NCBI RefSeq assembly: GCF_001426585.1
Contig: NZ_LMEI01000007.1
Coordinates: 436,227 to 500,226, forward strand
Direction: 5' to 3'
DNA length: 64,000 nucleotides
Origin: Streptomyces sp. Root431
GTDB lineage: Bacteria; Actinomycetota; Actinomycetes; Streptomycetales; Streptomycetaceae
Shown here: positions 38,520 through 47,823 of the stretch, piece by piece
Layout of the letters: each line of letters starts with the position of its first letter
How positions within the stretch are numbered: the first letter of the stretch is position 1
Notes under the pieces: generated by a model
Database searches by the model: none
What the model was told of the DNA's origin: nothing
Seen by the model: the letters and a program-made list of their open reading frames with translations, nothing else
Made by a program: the position numbers and the translations under genes

Positions 38520-38843
38520 ATGCACATCAGGGGCGACCACGTCGAGCTGGTCGTCGGGGGCCGCCTCGACGTCCGCAGCGCGGCGGACGCCCGTACGGTC
38601 CTGCACTCGGCCGTCGACGACGGAGTCGGCGACCTGGTGCTCGACCTGACCGGCCTCGACTCCTGGGACGCGACCGGGCTCGGCGTGATCATGGGCGCTC
38701 ACCGGAGGGCCGGCCGCTGCGGCCGGCGCCTCGTCCTGCGCGGGGTACCACCCCAGATGCAGCGGTTGCTCGTGGCCACCCGGCTCCACCGCATCCTCGC
38801 CATCGAGGGCGGCCTCGCCGCGGAGTCGCTGCCCCGGGTGTGA
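38520..38843 (+). CDS. STAS-domain protein (anti-anti-sigma-factor-like)
   Basis: 107 residues covering a single STAS domain. LVVGGRLDVRSAADARTVLHSAV, then the switch loop DLTGLDSWDATGLGVIMGA. The usual phosphorylatable serine (DSSGLG) is represented by Thr in DATGLG, so regulation by an RsbW-type kinase is possible. ATG 38520 follows GGGGAG. No kinase or sigma factor is adjacent; the next gene encodes a membrane ATPase. Confidence 0.88.
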   Translation: MHIRGDHVELVVGGRLDVRSAADARTVLHSAVDDGVGDLVLDLTGLDSWDATGLGVIMGAHRRAGRCGRRLVLRGVPPQMQRLLVATRLHRILAIEGGLAAESLPRV

Positions 38844-39055
38844 CCCGTCGGGCGCAGGTGACAGGGGGGACACGGCCCTGTGAAGCAGCTGTGTGAACCA
38901 CGCGTCACGCTCAATCCTCACAAGACCGTGACGTCTTGGTCTCCGGAGCACCCCGGCTGTTCCCGAGCGCCTGACCACGGTCTAGGGTTCGGTCGCCTGC
39001 ACATTGACGGACCCACCCGGCGGGCACCTGACACCGCTTCTTGGGGGCTTGGACC
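38844..39055 (+). other. Spacer between STAS gene and membrane ATPase gene
   Basis: 212 bases; TCTAGG-like A/T-poor promoter candidates only, nothing convincing. Confidence 0.3.
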
Positions 39056-41779
39056 ATGGACCCGATCAACCCTGGGTCGGAGCAGTACGGTCACGACACC
39101 GAGGGCGAGGACGCCCGCCCCGCGCTCGGCGCCGCCCTGCCCGAGCGCTCGCCCGCGGCCCCCGCACGCGCCCGCGTCGTCCGCCTCGTCTCCGGCGAGC
39201 TGCTCCTCACCGTCAACCCCGTCGACGGCAGCGAGATAGAACCCTGCCCGCCGGGGCAGGATCCCGAGGCCCCCCGCCGCCGCACCCCCGAGGAGCGCGC
39301 CGAGGCCGCCCGCGCCGCCGCCCCGCCCGTACCGCCCGGGCCCGCAGCCCCCGCACTGCCCCTCCTCGAACGCCAGGAGCAGCGCGAGCGGCTCGCCGAG
39401 ATCCTCACCCGCGGCCGCACCGCCCGCCTCACCGGCCCCGCAGGTTCCGGCCGCACCGCCCTCCTCGACGCGGTCGCCGCCGACTGCGCGGAGCTCGCCC
39501 CCGACGGCGTCGTCCGCCTCTCGGGCCACCACCGCACCCCCACCGAGCTCCTCCACGAGCTCTTCACCGCCGTCCGGTACGCCCCCAACCACCGGCCCGA
39601 CCGCGCCACGCTCCTCGACCGGCTCCGCGACATCGGCGCCGTCGTCGTCGTCGACGACCTGGAGTTCGGCGGCGCCGCCCTCGACGAACTCCTCGCCGCC
39701 GCCCCCGAGTGCGCCTTCCTCCTCGCCGCCGCCCCCGACGCGCCCGCCCCCTCGGCCGGCGCCCACGTCGAGGAGGTCGCCCTCGCGGGCCTCGGCCGCG
39801 GCGCCTCCCTCAAGCTCCTGGAGAGCGCCGCCGGCCGCACCCTCACCGACGAGGAGGCCAACTGGGCCGGCGACCTGTGGTTCGAGTCCGAGGGCCTGCC
39901 GCTGCGCTTCGTCCAGGCCGGGGCGCTGCTGCGCCAGCGCGACCGGCTGCGCGTCACCCCGGCCGAGTTCGACGCCTTCGGCGCCCTCGAAGAGGCCTTC
40001 GGACCGACCGACCCCGCCGCGGCCGCCGCAGCCGCTGCCGCCGCCTTCGACGGCGTCGACGACCCCGACGTCGAACTCCGCGAGATACCCCTGCCCAGCC
40101 TCGGCGAGGGCGCCGCCCCGGCCGCCCTCCTCGCCTCCCGCCTCAGCCGCTCCGCCCAGACCACCCTGCGCTTCGCCGTGGCCCTCGGCGGCGAGCTCCC
40201 GCACCAGGCCCACCTGCCGGCCCTGGTCGGCGACACCCACGCCGACGCCGCCCTCGGCGAGCTCGTCGCCTGCGGACTGCTCTCCCCGGTCGGCCCCCGC
40301 TACCGGCTCGCCGCCGGGGTCCTCACCCAGCTCCTCGCCCACGGGTACGAGAACGGCGCCGCCGACCGCGTCCACACCACCGCCCAGCACTACGCCTGGT
40401 GGGCCGGCCACCCTTCCGTCACGCCCGACCGCGCCGCCGCCGAGTCCGACGCCCTCCTCGCCGCCCTGACCGCGCTCGTCTCCGGCACCGAAGCCGGCAC
40501 CGACGGCGAACGCCGCACCACCGCCGTCCTCCTCGCCCGCGCCGCGGCCCCCGCCTTCGCCGCCGGACTCCACTGGGGCGCCTGGGAGCGGGCCCTGCGC
40601 GCCGGACAGGAGGCCGCCCGGCTCACCGGGGACGTCGCCGAGGAGGCGTACTTCCACCACGAGCTCGGCGTCCTCGCGATCTGCGCCGGAAACCTGGAGC
40701 GGGCCCGCGCCGAGCTGGAGGCCTCCATCGGCATGCGCGGGGTGCTCGCCGACAAGCGCGGCACCGTCGCCGGCCGCCGGGCGCTCGCGCTCGTCGCCGA
40801 CCTCTCCGGCGAGCACGGCACCCCGGCCGCGGCACGCGCCGAGGAGCCCGTCTCCCCGCCGCGCGGAACCCCGGCCCTGCGCCGCACCCCCGCCCGCCCC
40901 GCGCCCACGGTCCCGGAGCCGCCGACGGCCCCGCTGCCCGGCGGCCCCGTGCGGGGCCAGGCGGCCAACCCGGCGCCCGCACGCGTCCCCGCCTTCCCTG
41001 CCTTCCCCGACTTCGCCGACGAGGGCCCGACGCTCATCACGCGCCCCGACACCGCCCAGGACGGCCGCCGCCCGGGCCTCAAGGGCGGCATCCTCACCGG
41101 CGCCCGCCGCAACCTGGCCGCCGTCGGCGCGGGCGCGCTCCTCGTGGCCGTCCTCGGCACCGTCGTCACCCTCGGCGCGACCTCCGGCAACGGCGAGGAC
41201 CCCGCCACGAACCGCGTCACCTCCGACAGCACCGCGACGGACGACGGCACCGACGACGGCCTCGACGGCGAAGAGCCGCCGGCCGACGGCGAGGCGGGGG
41301 AGGGCGACGAGCCGCCGGCCGACGGCGAGACCGGCGATCCCACGCACTCCGGCTCCCCGAGCCCCTCCGGCTCCGACGGCACCTCGCCGTCGACCTCGCC
41401 GACGAGCCCGGGCGCCACCGGCTCCCCGAGCGCGACGGACCCGTCCTCTTCCTCGTCCCCGTCCTCGTCGTCCTCGGCGCCTTCGCCCTCGGACAGCGCG
41501 ACGGGCACCACCGCCCCGACGACGACGAAGCCGCACACGAGCCCGTCGATCAGCACGCGCCCGCCGAGCCCTTCGACCACGCCATCGGAGGAGTCCCCGT
41601 CGCCGTCGAGCTCCTCGTCGAGCTCGACCCCGAGTCAGTCGCCGACCACCACGCCGGATCCGTCGGCCTCGTCCGCCACGACCGAGGTGAACAGCCCGAG
41701 CAACTCCGCCTCGGCGTCCCTCGGCGGCGCCCCCTCCGCCTCGGACAGCGCCTCCGCCTCGGAGACGCCGATCGCCTGA
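39056..41779 (+). CDS. Large membrane-anchored STAND-like ATPase with Ser/Thr/Pro-rich outer tail
   Basis: 907 residues. Residues 1-100 are proline/alanine-rich. Residues about 110-310 form an NTPase: Walker A GPAGSGRTALL near 126 and Walker B AVVVVDDLEFGG near 196. A helical region follows to about 600 with repeat-like helices (HHELGVLAICAGNLERARAELE). After a proline-rich linker, one membrane helix lies near 688-710 (NLAAVGAGALLVAVLGTVV). The final 195 residues are Ser/Thr/Pro/Glu-rich and should lie outside. It resembles signalling ATPases of the AfsR/STAND class without a DNA-binding domain. ATG 39056 has only a weak ribosome site. The function is unknown. Confidence 0.8.
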   Translation: MDPINPGSEQYGHDTEGEDARPALGAALPERSPAAPARARVVRLVSGELLLTVNPVDGSEIEPCPPGQDPEAPRRRTPEERAEAARAAAPPVPPGPAAPALPLLERQEQRERLAEILTRGRTARLTGPAGSGRTALLDAVAADCAELAPDGVVRLSGHHRTPTELLHELFTAVRYAPNHRPDRATLLDRLRDIGAVVVVDDLEFGGAALDELLAAAPECAFLLAAAPDAPAPSAGAHVEEVALAGLGRGASLKLLESAAGRTLTDEEANWAGDLWFESEGLPLRFVQAGALLRQRDRLRVTPAEFDAFGALEEAFGPTDPAAAAAAAAAAFDGVDDPDVELREIPLPSLGEGAAPAALLASRLSRSAQTTLRFAVALGGELPHQAHLPALVGDTHADAALGELVACGLLSPVGPRYRLAAGVLTQLLAHGYENGAADRVHTTAQHYAWWAGHPSVTPDRAAAESDALLAALTALVSGTEAGTDGERRTTAVLLARAAAPAFAAGLHWGAWERALRAGQEAARLTGDVAEEAYFHHELGVLAICAGNLERARAELEASIGMRGVLADKRGTVAGRRALALVADLSGEHGTPAAARAEEPVSPPRGTPALRRTPARPAPTVPEPPTAPLPGGPVRGQAANPAPARVPAFPAFPDFADEGPTLITRPDTAQDGRRPGLKGGILTGARRNLAAVGAGALLVAVLGTVVTLGATSGNGEDPATNRVTSDSTATDDGTDDGLDGEEPPADGEAGEGDEPPADGETGDPTHSGSPSPSGSDGTSPSTSPTSPGATGSPSATDPSSSSSPSSSSSAPSPSDSATGTTAPTTTKPHTSPSISTRPPSPSTTPSEESPSPSSSSSSSTPSQSPTTTPDPSASSATTEVNSPSNSASASLGGAPSASDSASASETPIA

Positions 41780-41882
41780 CCCCGCCGGGGCCGCGGATAC
41801 GGATACGAAGACGGGGACGGCCCCGGGCGCGCTCACCGCACCCGGGGCCGTCCCCGCACTCGTACCGCTTCGTATGCCGGCT

Positions 41883-42554
41883 CTAGAACAGCCGGAGCTT
41901 GTCGTCCTCGATGCCGCGCAGCGCGTCGTAGTCGAGGACCACGCAGCCGATGCCGCGGTCCGTCGCGAGGACCTTCGCCTGCGGCTTGATCTCCTGCGCC
42001 GCGAAGACGCCCTTCACGGGGGCCAGGTGCGGATCGCGGTTGAGCAGCTCCAGGTAGCGGGTCAGCTGCTCGACGCCGTCGATCTCGCCGCGCCGCTTGA
42101 TCTCCACCGCGACCGTCCCGCCGTCCGCGTCGCGGCAAAGGATGTCGACCGGGCCGATCGCCGTCGGGTACTCGCGGCGGATCAGGGTGTACCCCTCGCC
42201 GAGGGTCTCGATGCGGTCGGCGAGGAGCTCCTGGAGGTGGGCCTCCACGCCGTCCTTGATGAGACCGGGGTCCACACCGAGCTCGTGCGAGGAATCGTGG
42301 AGGATTTCCTCCATCGTGATGATCAGTTTCTCGCCCGCTTTGTTGATCACGGTCCAGATGCCCGCCTCACCGTCCGCACCCTCCTTCAGGGTGCACGGCG
42401 GGGACATCCAATTGAGCGGTTTGTACGCCCGGTCGTCCGCGTGGATCGAGACGCTCCCGTCGGCCTTGATCAGGATCAGACGGGGCGCGGAGGGCAGGTG
42501 GGCCGTGAGCCGACCCGCGTAGTCCACGGAGCAACGGGCAATGACGAGACGCAT
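41883..42554 (-). CDS. nucS: Endonuclease NucS (EndoMS), mismatch-specific
   Basis: 223 residues. NucS replaces MutS/MutL mismatch repair in actinobacteria by cutting both strands at G-T, G-G and T-T mismatches. The nuclease core is [31 protein letters not shown], giving the D-ExK metal site, and the N-terminal half ([25 protein letters not shown]) is the DNA-binding dimer domain. The C-terminal end ([11 protein letters not shown]) resembles a beta-clamp-binding tail. ATG 42554 was chosen; the frame is open upstream. Confidence 0.95.
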   Translation of the reverse strand: MRLVIARCSVDYAGRLTAHLPSAPRLILIKADGSVSIHADDRAYKPLNWMSPPCTLKEGADGEAGIWTVINKAGEKLIITMEEILHDSSHELGVDPGLIKDGVEAHLQELLADRIETLGEGYTLIRREYPTAIGPVDILCRDADGGTVAVEIKRRGEIDGVEQLTRYLELLNRDPHLAPVKGVFAAQEIKPQAKVLATDRGIGCVVLDYDALRGIEDDKLRLF

Positions 42555-42782
42555 GGTCCGCAACGCTACAAGACGGGCGCTCTTCCGCGCGATTCGGGCA
42601 TCATCCTGAGCCGAACACCCGTCGGTTATCAGCCTGTTGTGTTCCCAATCTTCTGGTGCGACCAGGTCTGCGCGCTTACCGTGGAAGCTGGAGGTCGTCG
42701 CCCGGGCACGCTGCGTGGCGGGCGGCCCGGCCTTCGCCCCTGCCCGCAAGACCCCGTCCGCGGGGTCGCGAGAGGAGAACCC

Positions 42783-43175
42783 ATGTCGCTCGACGTCTCA
42801 CCGGCACTGTTGGAACAGGCCGAGCGAGGCGAGGTCGACGAAGCCGACTTCGTCGACTGCGTCCGGACCTCCCTGCCCTTCGCATGGGAGATGATCAGTT
42901 CTCTGGTGGCTCAGCTGAAGGTCGACGGCGGAGAGTTCGCCGACAACCAGACGCCGCCGCCGAATGAGCAGGCACGTGGTCAGCTGCTGCGCGCGCTCGC
43001 GAGCGATGCCATTCGTGGCGCCCTGCAGCGGCACTTCGGGGTGCGTCTCGCCTTCCAGAACTGCCACCGCGTGGCGGTGTTCCCGCTGGACCCGTCGGTG
43101 GACGAGCGGCTCGCCCGCTTCACGTCCATCCGGGGGCAGCTGCTCAATCAGTCGCCGGAACTGCGCGACTGCTGA
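42783..43175 (+). CDS. SCO5389-family protein of unknown function
   Basis: 130 residues, acidic, with no membrane helix. It starts [24 protein letters not shown] and has a second half [24 protein letters not shown]. The family is conserved among Streptomyces next to nucS, but I know of no function. ATG 42783 follows GAGAGGAGA. It is divergent from nucS and ends in a long hairpin. Confidence 0.82.
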   Translation: MSLDVSPALLEQAERGEVDEADFVDCVRTSLPFAWEMISSLVAQLKVDGGEFADNQTPPPNEQARGQLLRALASDAIRGALQRHFGVRLAFQNCHRVAVFPLDPSVDERLARFTSIRGQLLNQSPELRDC

Positions 43176-43181
43176 GACATG

Positions 43182-43264
43182 GTGCTGCCGCTCCGCATCG
43201 CGGGAGACGTGGTCGACGCGTGCCGACACGCGTCGACCACGAAGAGATGCCGGAGCGGCAGCAC
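43182..43264. terminator. Very long hairpin between convergent genes
   Basis: Outer arms GTGCTGCCGCTCCG / CGGAGCGGCAGCAC and inner arms GTGGTCGACGCGTG / CACGCGTCGACCAC around CCGA. The total is about 30 base pairs with one internal loop. It most likely ends both the SCO5389-type gene and the flavin oxidoreductase gene. Confidence 0.8.
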
Positions 43265-43281
43265 ACGCTCTCCCCGGGGCC

Positions 43282-44316
43282 TCAGCCCAGCAGCGGAAGG
43301 ACCTCGGCGCCGAGCCGCCGGACGTTCTCCTCGGTCGCCGCGAGGTCACCCGAGCCCTCCGCGAGCAGGGCGAACCGGGTGATGCCCGTACGCTCCGCCG
43401 TCGCCGCGAGCCGGTCCGCCGCCTGCCGGGGCGTACCCACCGGGTGCAGTCGGCACAGCAGCTCCGTGTACGCCACGGGGTCCCGCATGGCCCGGTGCCG
43501 GCCGTCGACCGTCACATGCGCGTCGAGCCCCTGCTTCAGCCAGCCCGGCATCGCCTTCACCAGCGCCTCGGCCGCGTCCGCGCCCCGGTCCGCGAGCTGC
43601 GCCACCCCCGCCGAGACGTGCCCGGCGCCGATCCGCGCGATCTCGTCCGGGTCCCGCCCGGCCTCCCGCGCGCAGCGCGCCCAGGCCGCCACCATCTCGG
43701 CCTTGTCCTCGTCGCCGCAGTGCATCCCGAGCAGCATCGGAAGCCCGCGCTCCGCGGCGAGCCGCACGCTCTTCGGCGAGGTGCAGGCCACCACCACCTC
43801 GGGCCCCGCCTCGCCGCCGATCAGCTCGTCGGCGCGGGGCACCACCGCGACCTCGCGGAAAGCGAATCGTTCCCCCTCGGCGCCGACCCGGGCCTCGCCC
43901 AGCCACCGCAGCAGCAGATCGAGCGATTCCGGGAAGCCCTGCTCGTACGCCGGCAGACCCGCGCCGAACACCTCCAGGTCGACCCAGGGCCCGCCCCGGC
44001 CCACCCCGAGGGTGAACCTGCCGCCCGAGGTGAGGTGCAGCAGCGCCGCCTGCTCGCCCAGGGCGACCGGGTGGACGGTCGGCAGCACACTCACCGCCGT
44101 GCCCACCCTCAGCCGCCGCGTGCGCCCGAGGAGCAGCGCGGCGAGCGTCACGGCCGACGGGCAGACCCCGTACGGCACGAAATGGTGCTCGGCGAGCCAG
44201 ACGGAGTCGAGCCCCGCCTCCTCGGCGACCTCGGCGGTCCGCACCGCCCGGTGCAGCGCCTCGCCCTGTCCCTGGCCCGGGAACTGGGCGGCCAGAACGA
44301 ACGTACCCACGCGCAT
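43282..44316 (-). CDS. LLM-class flavin-dependent oxidoreductase (luciferase-like)
   Basis: 344 residues with a bacterial luciferase-type TIM barrel. Motifs: AEEAGLDSVWLAEHHF, LRVGTAVSVLPTVHPVALGEQAALL, GRFTLGVGRGGPWVDLEVFG and VACTSPKSVRLAAERGLPMLLG. It uses FMNH2 or F420; the sequence alone does not decide which. Minus-strand AAGGAGG precedes ATG 44316. The substrate is unknown and no pathway genes surround it. Confidence 0.88.
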   Translation of the reverse strand: MRVGTFVLAAQFPGQGQGEALHRAVRTAEVAEEAGLDSVWLAEHHFVPYGVCPSAVTLAALLLGRTRRLRVGTAVSVLPTVHPVALGEQAALLHLTSGGRFTLGVGRGGPWVDLEVFGAGLPAYEQGFPESLDLLLRWLGEARVGAEGERFAFREVAVVPRADELIGGEAGPEVVVACTSPKSVRLAAERGLPMLLGMHCGDEDKAEMVAAWARCAREAGRDPDEIARIGAGHVSAGVAQLADRGADAAEALVKAMPGWLKQGLDAHVTVDGRHRAMRDPVAYTELLCRLHPVGTPRQAADRLAATAERTGITRFALLAEGSGDLAATEENVRRLGAEVLPLLG

Positions 44317-44466
44317 CGCCTTCTGCCTCCTTGCGGCCGACGCGAAACTCCCCTCGCACCGGCAACAACGTCTGACACGTGCCAAAGGCAACGGCCGTTC
44401 ATGAAGTTCTTGCGATTTTCGGCTAAGCCGTCGCGGACGGGGCCCGGGGCACCGCATCGCGGCCCG

Positions 44467-44472
44467 TAGGCT
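44467..44472 (+). promoter_or_regulatory. Possible -10 element for the zinc-ribbon-like gene
   Basis: TAGGCT lies 42 bases before GTG 44515, which leaves room for the ribosome site GAGG; no -35 was seen. Confidence 0.35.
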
Positions 44473-44514
44473 GGAGAGAACGGTCCGTGTTCCCAGACCC
44501 CGTGAGGTGTGCCC

Positions 44515-44844
44515 GTGTCCCCGCGCCACAACCGTTCCCGAGGCGGCGAGAAGCCCGAACAGCAGCCGGGCGAGCCCGGTGACCGGTACGGCGGTGCGCA
44601 ACGCAGCGAGACCTGGCAGGGCGAGGAGTGGTACGTCCGCCTCGTCGCCGGCGCGAGCTCGCCCGGCAAGCGCTACCGCTGCCCCGGCTGCGACCAGGAG
44701 ATCCCGGCCGGCGCCCCGCACGTCGTCGCCTGGCCCGAGTACGGGGGCGTGGACGACCGGCGCCACTGGCACAAGGCCTGCTGGAGCGCGAAGGACCGCC
44801 GCACCAGCAGGGTGCAGCGGTCCCGTAACGCGCCGAGGTACTGA
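44515..44844 (+). CDS. Small protein with a CxxC...HxxxC zinc-ribbon-like motif
   Basis: 109 residues. The N-terminal 40 residues are disordered and charged. The core reads YRCPGCDQEI, then HVVAWPEY, then RRHWHKACWSAKDRR, giving a plausible C2HC zinc site near residues 57-90. Similar short proteins are common in Streptomyces and have no assigned role that I know. GTG 44515 has GAGG seven bases upstream; GTG 44509 is an alternative. Confidence 0.75.
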   Translation: MSPRHNRSRGGEKPEQQPGEPGDRYGGAQRSETWQGEEWYVRLVAGASSPGKRYRCPGCDQEIPAGAPHVVAWPEYGGVDDRRHWHKACWSAKDRRTSRVQRSRNAPRY

Positions 44845-44864
44845 CGTACCGGAAAACCTGTGCC

Positions 44865-45698
44865 TTACACGTCCTTGCTGTTCAGCAGGGCGTAGGCGCC
44901 GGCCAGCGCCGCGGCCGTGACGCCCGCCACGATCAGCAGCGGCTCCCAGCCCGCGGGGCCGCTGTCGCCGAACGGCGGACGCTCGCTGTACAGCGCGATC
45001 ATCTGCGAGGGGATCGCGTACGTGAAGAGCGCCTCCTGCACCGACCGGAGCGCCTCCGAGAACATGAACAGCGCCGCCACCAGCGGGAGCAGCAGCAGAC
45101 CGATCATGACGGTGATCGCGCCGGCCGAGTGCCGGATGAGCGTGCCGAGCGCCAGCGACAGCAGACCGAGCAGGGCCAGGTAGGCGCCCGCTCCGACCGT
45201 CGCCCGCAGCCATTCGGCGCCCGTGGGCTCCCGCGCGTCGACCATGGCGACCTGCGCCACCGCCACCAGCGTCGCGAAGACGGTGGTGACCGTGAAGACC
45301 AGCAGGAAGAAGACGATCGCCTTCGCCGTCAGCACCCGCGAGCGGCTCGGGCAGGCGGTCAGGGTCGTACGGATCATGCCCGTGCCGTACTCGGAGGCGA
45401 TCGTCAGGACCCCGAGCGTGATCACGCAGATCGACGCGGGAAGCATCCCGAAGAAGCCGAAGCCGAGTGCGGACTCCTCGCCCATCGGCGCGTTGGAGGC
45501 CGAGGCGATCGCCGCGACGCCCAGGCCGATGCCCAGCATCAGCAGGATCATGACGCCGAGCGTCCACATCGTCGACCGGACCGAGCGGATCTTCGTCCAC
45601 TCGGAGGCGAGCGCGTCACCGAGGTGCGCCCTGCGGACCGGGATGGGGGAGACGTAGGAGTGCGGCGCGGGAGCGTAGTGGTGGGTGGGGGCGGTCAT
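44865..45698 (-). CDS. ABC transporter permease (pair 1)
   Basis: 277 residues. A 40-residue cytoplasmic tail ends in LASEWTKIRSVRSTMWTLGV, the typical entry into helix 1 of ABC-2 permeases; six helices follow (MILLMLGIGLGVAAIA through LLIVAGVTAAALAGAYALL). IASEYGTGMIRTTLTACPSR is the conserved cytosolic loop. Its ATG overlaps the stop of its ATPase in ATGA. It is paralogous to the permease at 47041-47820. Confidence 0.9.
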   Translation of the reverse strand: MTAPTHHYAPAPHSYVSPIPVRRAHLGDALASEWTKIRSVRSTMWTLGVMILLMLGIGLGVAAIASASNAPMGEESALGFGFFGMLPASICVITLGVLTIASEYGTGMIRTTLTACPSRSRVLTAKAIVFFLLVFTVTTVFATLVAVAQVAMVDAREPTGAEWLRATVGAGAYLALLGLLSLALGTLIRHSAGAITVMIGLLLLPLVAALFMFSEALRSVQEALFTYAIPSQMIALYSERPPFGDSGPAGWEPLLIVAGVTAAALAGAYALLNSKDV

Positions 45699-46840
45699 CG
45701 GGCGTCCTTGGGGGTGTCGCTCGGAGCGGCGGGCTGCGGCGCCGCGTACGGGCTCGGCGCCGTGGGCGCCTGCGGGGCCCCGGCGTACGGGTTCTGTCCG
45801 GGCGGCGGCGGGGCGTACCAGCCCTGCTGCGGCGCCTCGGGGGCCATCGGCTGCTGCTGCGGCGGCATCCCGTACCCCGGCTGGCCGGGCTGCTGCGGCG
45901 CCTGGAGGTGCGCGAGCTGGTCCTCGGTGGAGCGGTAGTCCACCGCGTTCTGCGTCATCCGCATGTACGCCTCCTCCAGGGAGGCCTGGTGCGGGGAGAG
46001 CTCCCAGAGCCGTACGTCCGCGTCGTGCGCCAGGTCGCTGATCCGCGGCAGGGCCAGGCCCGTCACGCGCAGCGCGCCGTCCGGCTCGGACAGCACCTGG
46101 CCGCCGGCCTCCATGAGCGCCGCCGTCAGCTTCTCCCGCTGCGCGGGCTCGGTCTGCGGCGTCCGCACGCGGGCGAAGTCCGCGGAGTTCGCCGAGATGA
46201 AGTCCGTGACGCTCATGTCCGCGAGCAGCTGCCCGCGGCCGATCACGATCAGGTGGTCCGCCGTCAGCGCCATCTCGCTCATGAGGTGGCTGGAGACGAA
46301 GACGGTCCGGCCCTCGGAGGCCAGCTTCTTCATCAGGTTGCGGACCCAGAGGATGCCCTCGGGGTCCAGACCGTTGACCGGCTCGTCGAAGAGCAGGACC
46401 TGCGGGTCGCCCAGGAGCGCCGCCGCGATGCCGAGCCGCTGGCCCATGCCGAGCGAGAAGCCCTTGGAGCGCCGCTTGGCCACGTCCTGGAGGCCGACGA
46501 CGCCGAGGACCTCGTCGACCCGCTGGGCCGGGATGCCGGCGAGCTGGGCGAGCGACAGCAGGTGGCTGCGCGCGCTCCGGCCGCCGTGCACGGCCTTGGC
46601 GTCGAGGAGCGCGCCGACCTGCCGGGGCGCGTTCGGGAGCTGCCGGAAGGGGTGGCCGCCGATCGTCACGTGACCGGCGCTGGGCCGGTCGAGCCCGAGG
46701 ATCATGCGCATGGTCGTCGACTTCCCGGACCCGTTCGGTCCCAGGAAGCCGGTGACCACACCGGGCCGCACCTGGAAGGAAAGGTTGTACACGGCCGTCT
46801 TGGCGCCGTAGCGCTTCGTCAGGCCGACTGCCTCGATCAT
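45695..46840 (-). CDS. ABC transporter ATP-binding protein with Pro/Gln-rich tail (pair 1)
   Basis: 381 residues. Walker A GPNGSGKSTTM, signature SLGMGQRLGIAAALL (LGMGQ instead of LSGGQ), Walker B VLLFDEPVNGLDP and H-loop VFVSSHLMSEM. After about residue 300 it carries an 80-residue Pro/Gln/Ala/Tyr-rich tail, which is absent from its paralogue at 47824. It is coupled to its permease by ATGA. ATG 46840 was chosen; the longer frame upstream is noise. Confidence 0.92.
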   Translation of the reverse strand: MIEAVGLTKRYGAKTAVYNLSFQVRPGVVTGFLGPNGSGKSTTMRMILGLDRPSAGHVTIGGHPFRQLPNAPRQVGALLDAKAVHGGRSARSHLLSLAQLAGIPAQRVDEVLGVVGLQDVAKRRSKGFSLGMGQRLGIAAALLGDPQVLLFDEPVNGLDPEGILWVRNLMKKLASEGRTVFVSSHLMSEMALTADHLIVIGRGQLLADMSVTDFISANSADFARVRTPQTEPAQREKLTAALMEAGGQVLSEPDGALRVTGLALPRISDLAHDADVRLWELSPHQASLEEAYMRMTQNAVDYRSTEDQLAHLQAPQQPGQPGYGMPPQQQPMAPEAPQQGWYAPPPPGQNPYAGAPQAPTAPSPYAAPQPAAPSDTPKDAR

Positions 46841-47003
46841 TCTCCAGCCCCATCGACAGGTCGTCGCATCCGTGTCGGGGCGTGGCGGCCGTCGGCCGGA
46901 GCCCCCCGTATGAATGAGGAGCTTATCCAGCCGTTGACGGTTCCAGCGAAGCGGAAGAGAAGCGGAAGGGAAATCTCCGGGAGATTCCCTGGTCGCCGCA
47001 GGC

Positions 47004-47021
47004 CCGTCCCCTAGGGGACGG
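47004..47021 (-). terminator. Palindromic terminator after ABC pair 2
   Basis: CCGTCCCC-TA-GGGGACGG lies 20 bases downstream of the pair-2 permease stop. The 200-base spacer to pair 1 also holds a short palindrome GGGAAATCTC/GAGATTCCC near 46966-46988. Confidence 0.6.
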
Positions 47022-47040
47022 CTGCCGGTCGGCCCATGGG

Positions 47041-47820
47041 TCAGGCGTCGCGCTTCTTCATCACCAGGTAGCCGCCGAGGACCGCCGCAGCCACCCAGAT
47101 CAGCATGATCCCCAGACCGCCCCAGGGGCCGTACGGCGCCTTCTCCGTGCCCATCGCGTCCGGCACCACCTGCATGATCTTGGAGCCGGCCTGGTCGGGG
47201 AAGTAGCGGGCGACCTCCTTGGCCTTCGGGACCGCCGAGAGGATCTGCGAGATCAGGAAGAAGAACGGCACCAGGATGCCCAGCGACAGCATCGAGGAGC
47301 GCAGCATCGCCGCCACGCCCATCGAGAAGATCGCGATCAGCCCCATGTAGAGGCCGCCGCCGACCACCGCGCGCAGCACGTTGTCCGCGCCGAGGGTGGT
47401 GCGGTGCTCGCCGAGCAGTGCCTGCCCGAGGAAGAAGGAGAGGAAGCTGGTCGCCAGGCCCACGACCAGGGCGAGCCCGCCGGCCACCGCGATCTTCGAG
47501 AAGAGGAAGGTGGCACGCTGCGGGACCGCCGCGAGCGAGGTGCGGATCATGCCCGAGGAGTACTCGGTGCCGACCACCAGGACGCCGAAGACCACCATCG
47601 CCAGCTGGCCGAGGATCATCCCGGAGAAGCTGGCGAACGTCGGGTCGAAGGTGGCCTGCTCCACCTCGTTGAGATCGTCGAAGGTCGACTTGAACAGGGC
47701 GCACAGCGCCGCGCTCATCACCACCGTGACGAGGAGGGCGCTCGCCAGGGTCCAGACGGTCGACGACACCGTCCGGATCTTGGTCCACTCGGACTGCAGG
47801 ACCGCGGATGCCGCTGCCAT
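47041..47820 (-). CDS. ABC transporter permease (pair 2)
   Basis: 259 residues with six helices. VLQSEWTKIRTVSSTVWTLASALLV at the N-terminus and VVGTEYSSGMIRTSLAAVPQRATF in the cytosolic loop mirror the pair-1 permease, so the two are paralogues. Start ATG 47820 is three bases after the stop of its ATPase gene on the minus strand. The substrate is unknown. Confidence 0.9.
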   Translation of the reverse strand: MAAASAVLQSEWTKIRTVSSTVWTLASALLVTVVMSAALCALFKSTFDDLNEVEQATFDPTFASFSGMILGQLAMVVFGVLVVGTEYSSGMIRTSLAAVPQRATFLFSKIAVAGGLALVVGLATSFLSFFLGQALLGEHRTTLGADNVLRAVVGGGLYMGLIAIFSMGVAAMLRSSMLSLGILVPFFFLISQILSAVPKAKEVARYFPDQAGSKIMQVVPDAMGTEKAPYGPWGGLGIMLIWVAAAVLGGYLVMKKRDA

Positions 47821-47823
47821 CGT

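Noticed and set aside
38918..41836. Minus-strand 972-codon and plus-strand shifted 960-codon frames at the STAND-like gene
   Set aside because: Only the 39056 frame shows Walker motifs, a membrane helix and a plausible start. The others are Gly/Arg-rich shadows.
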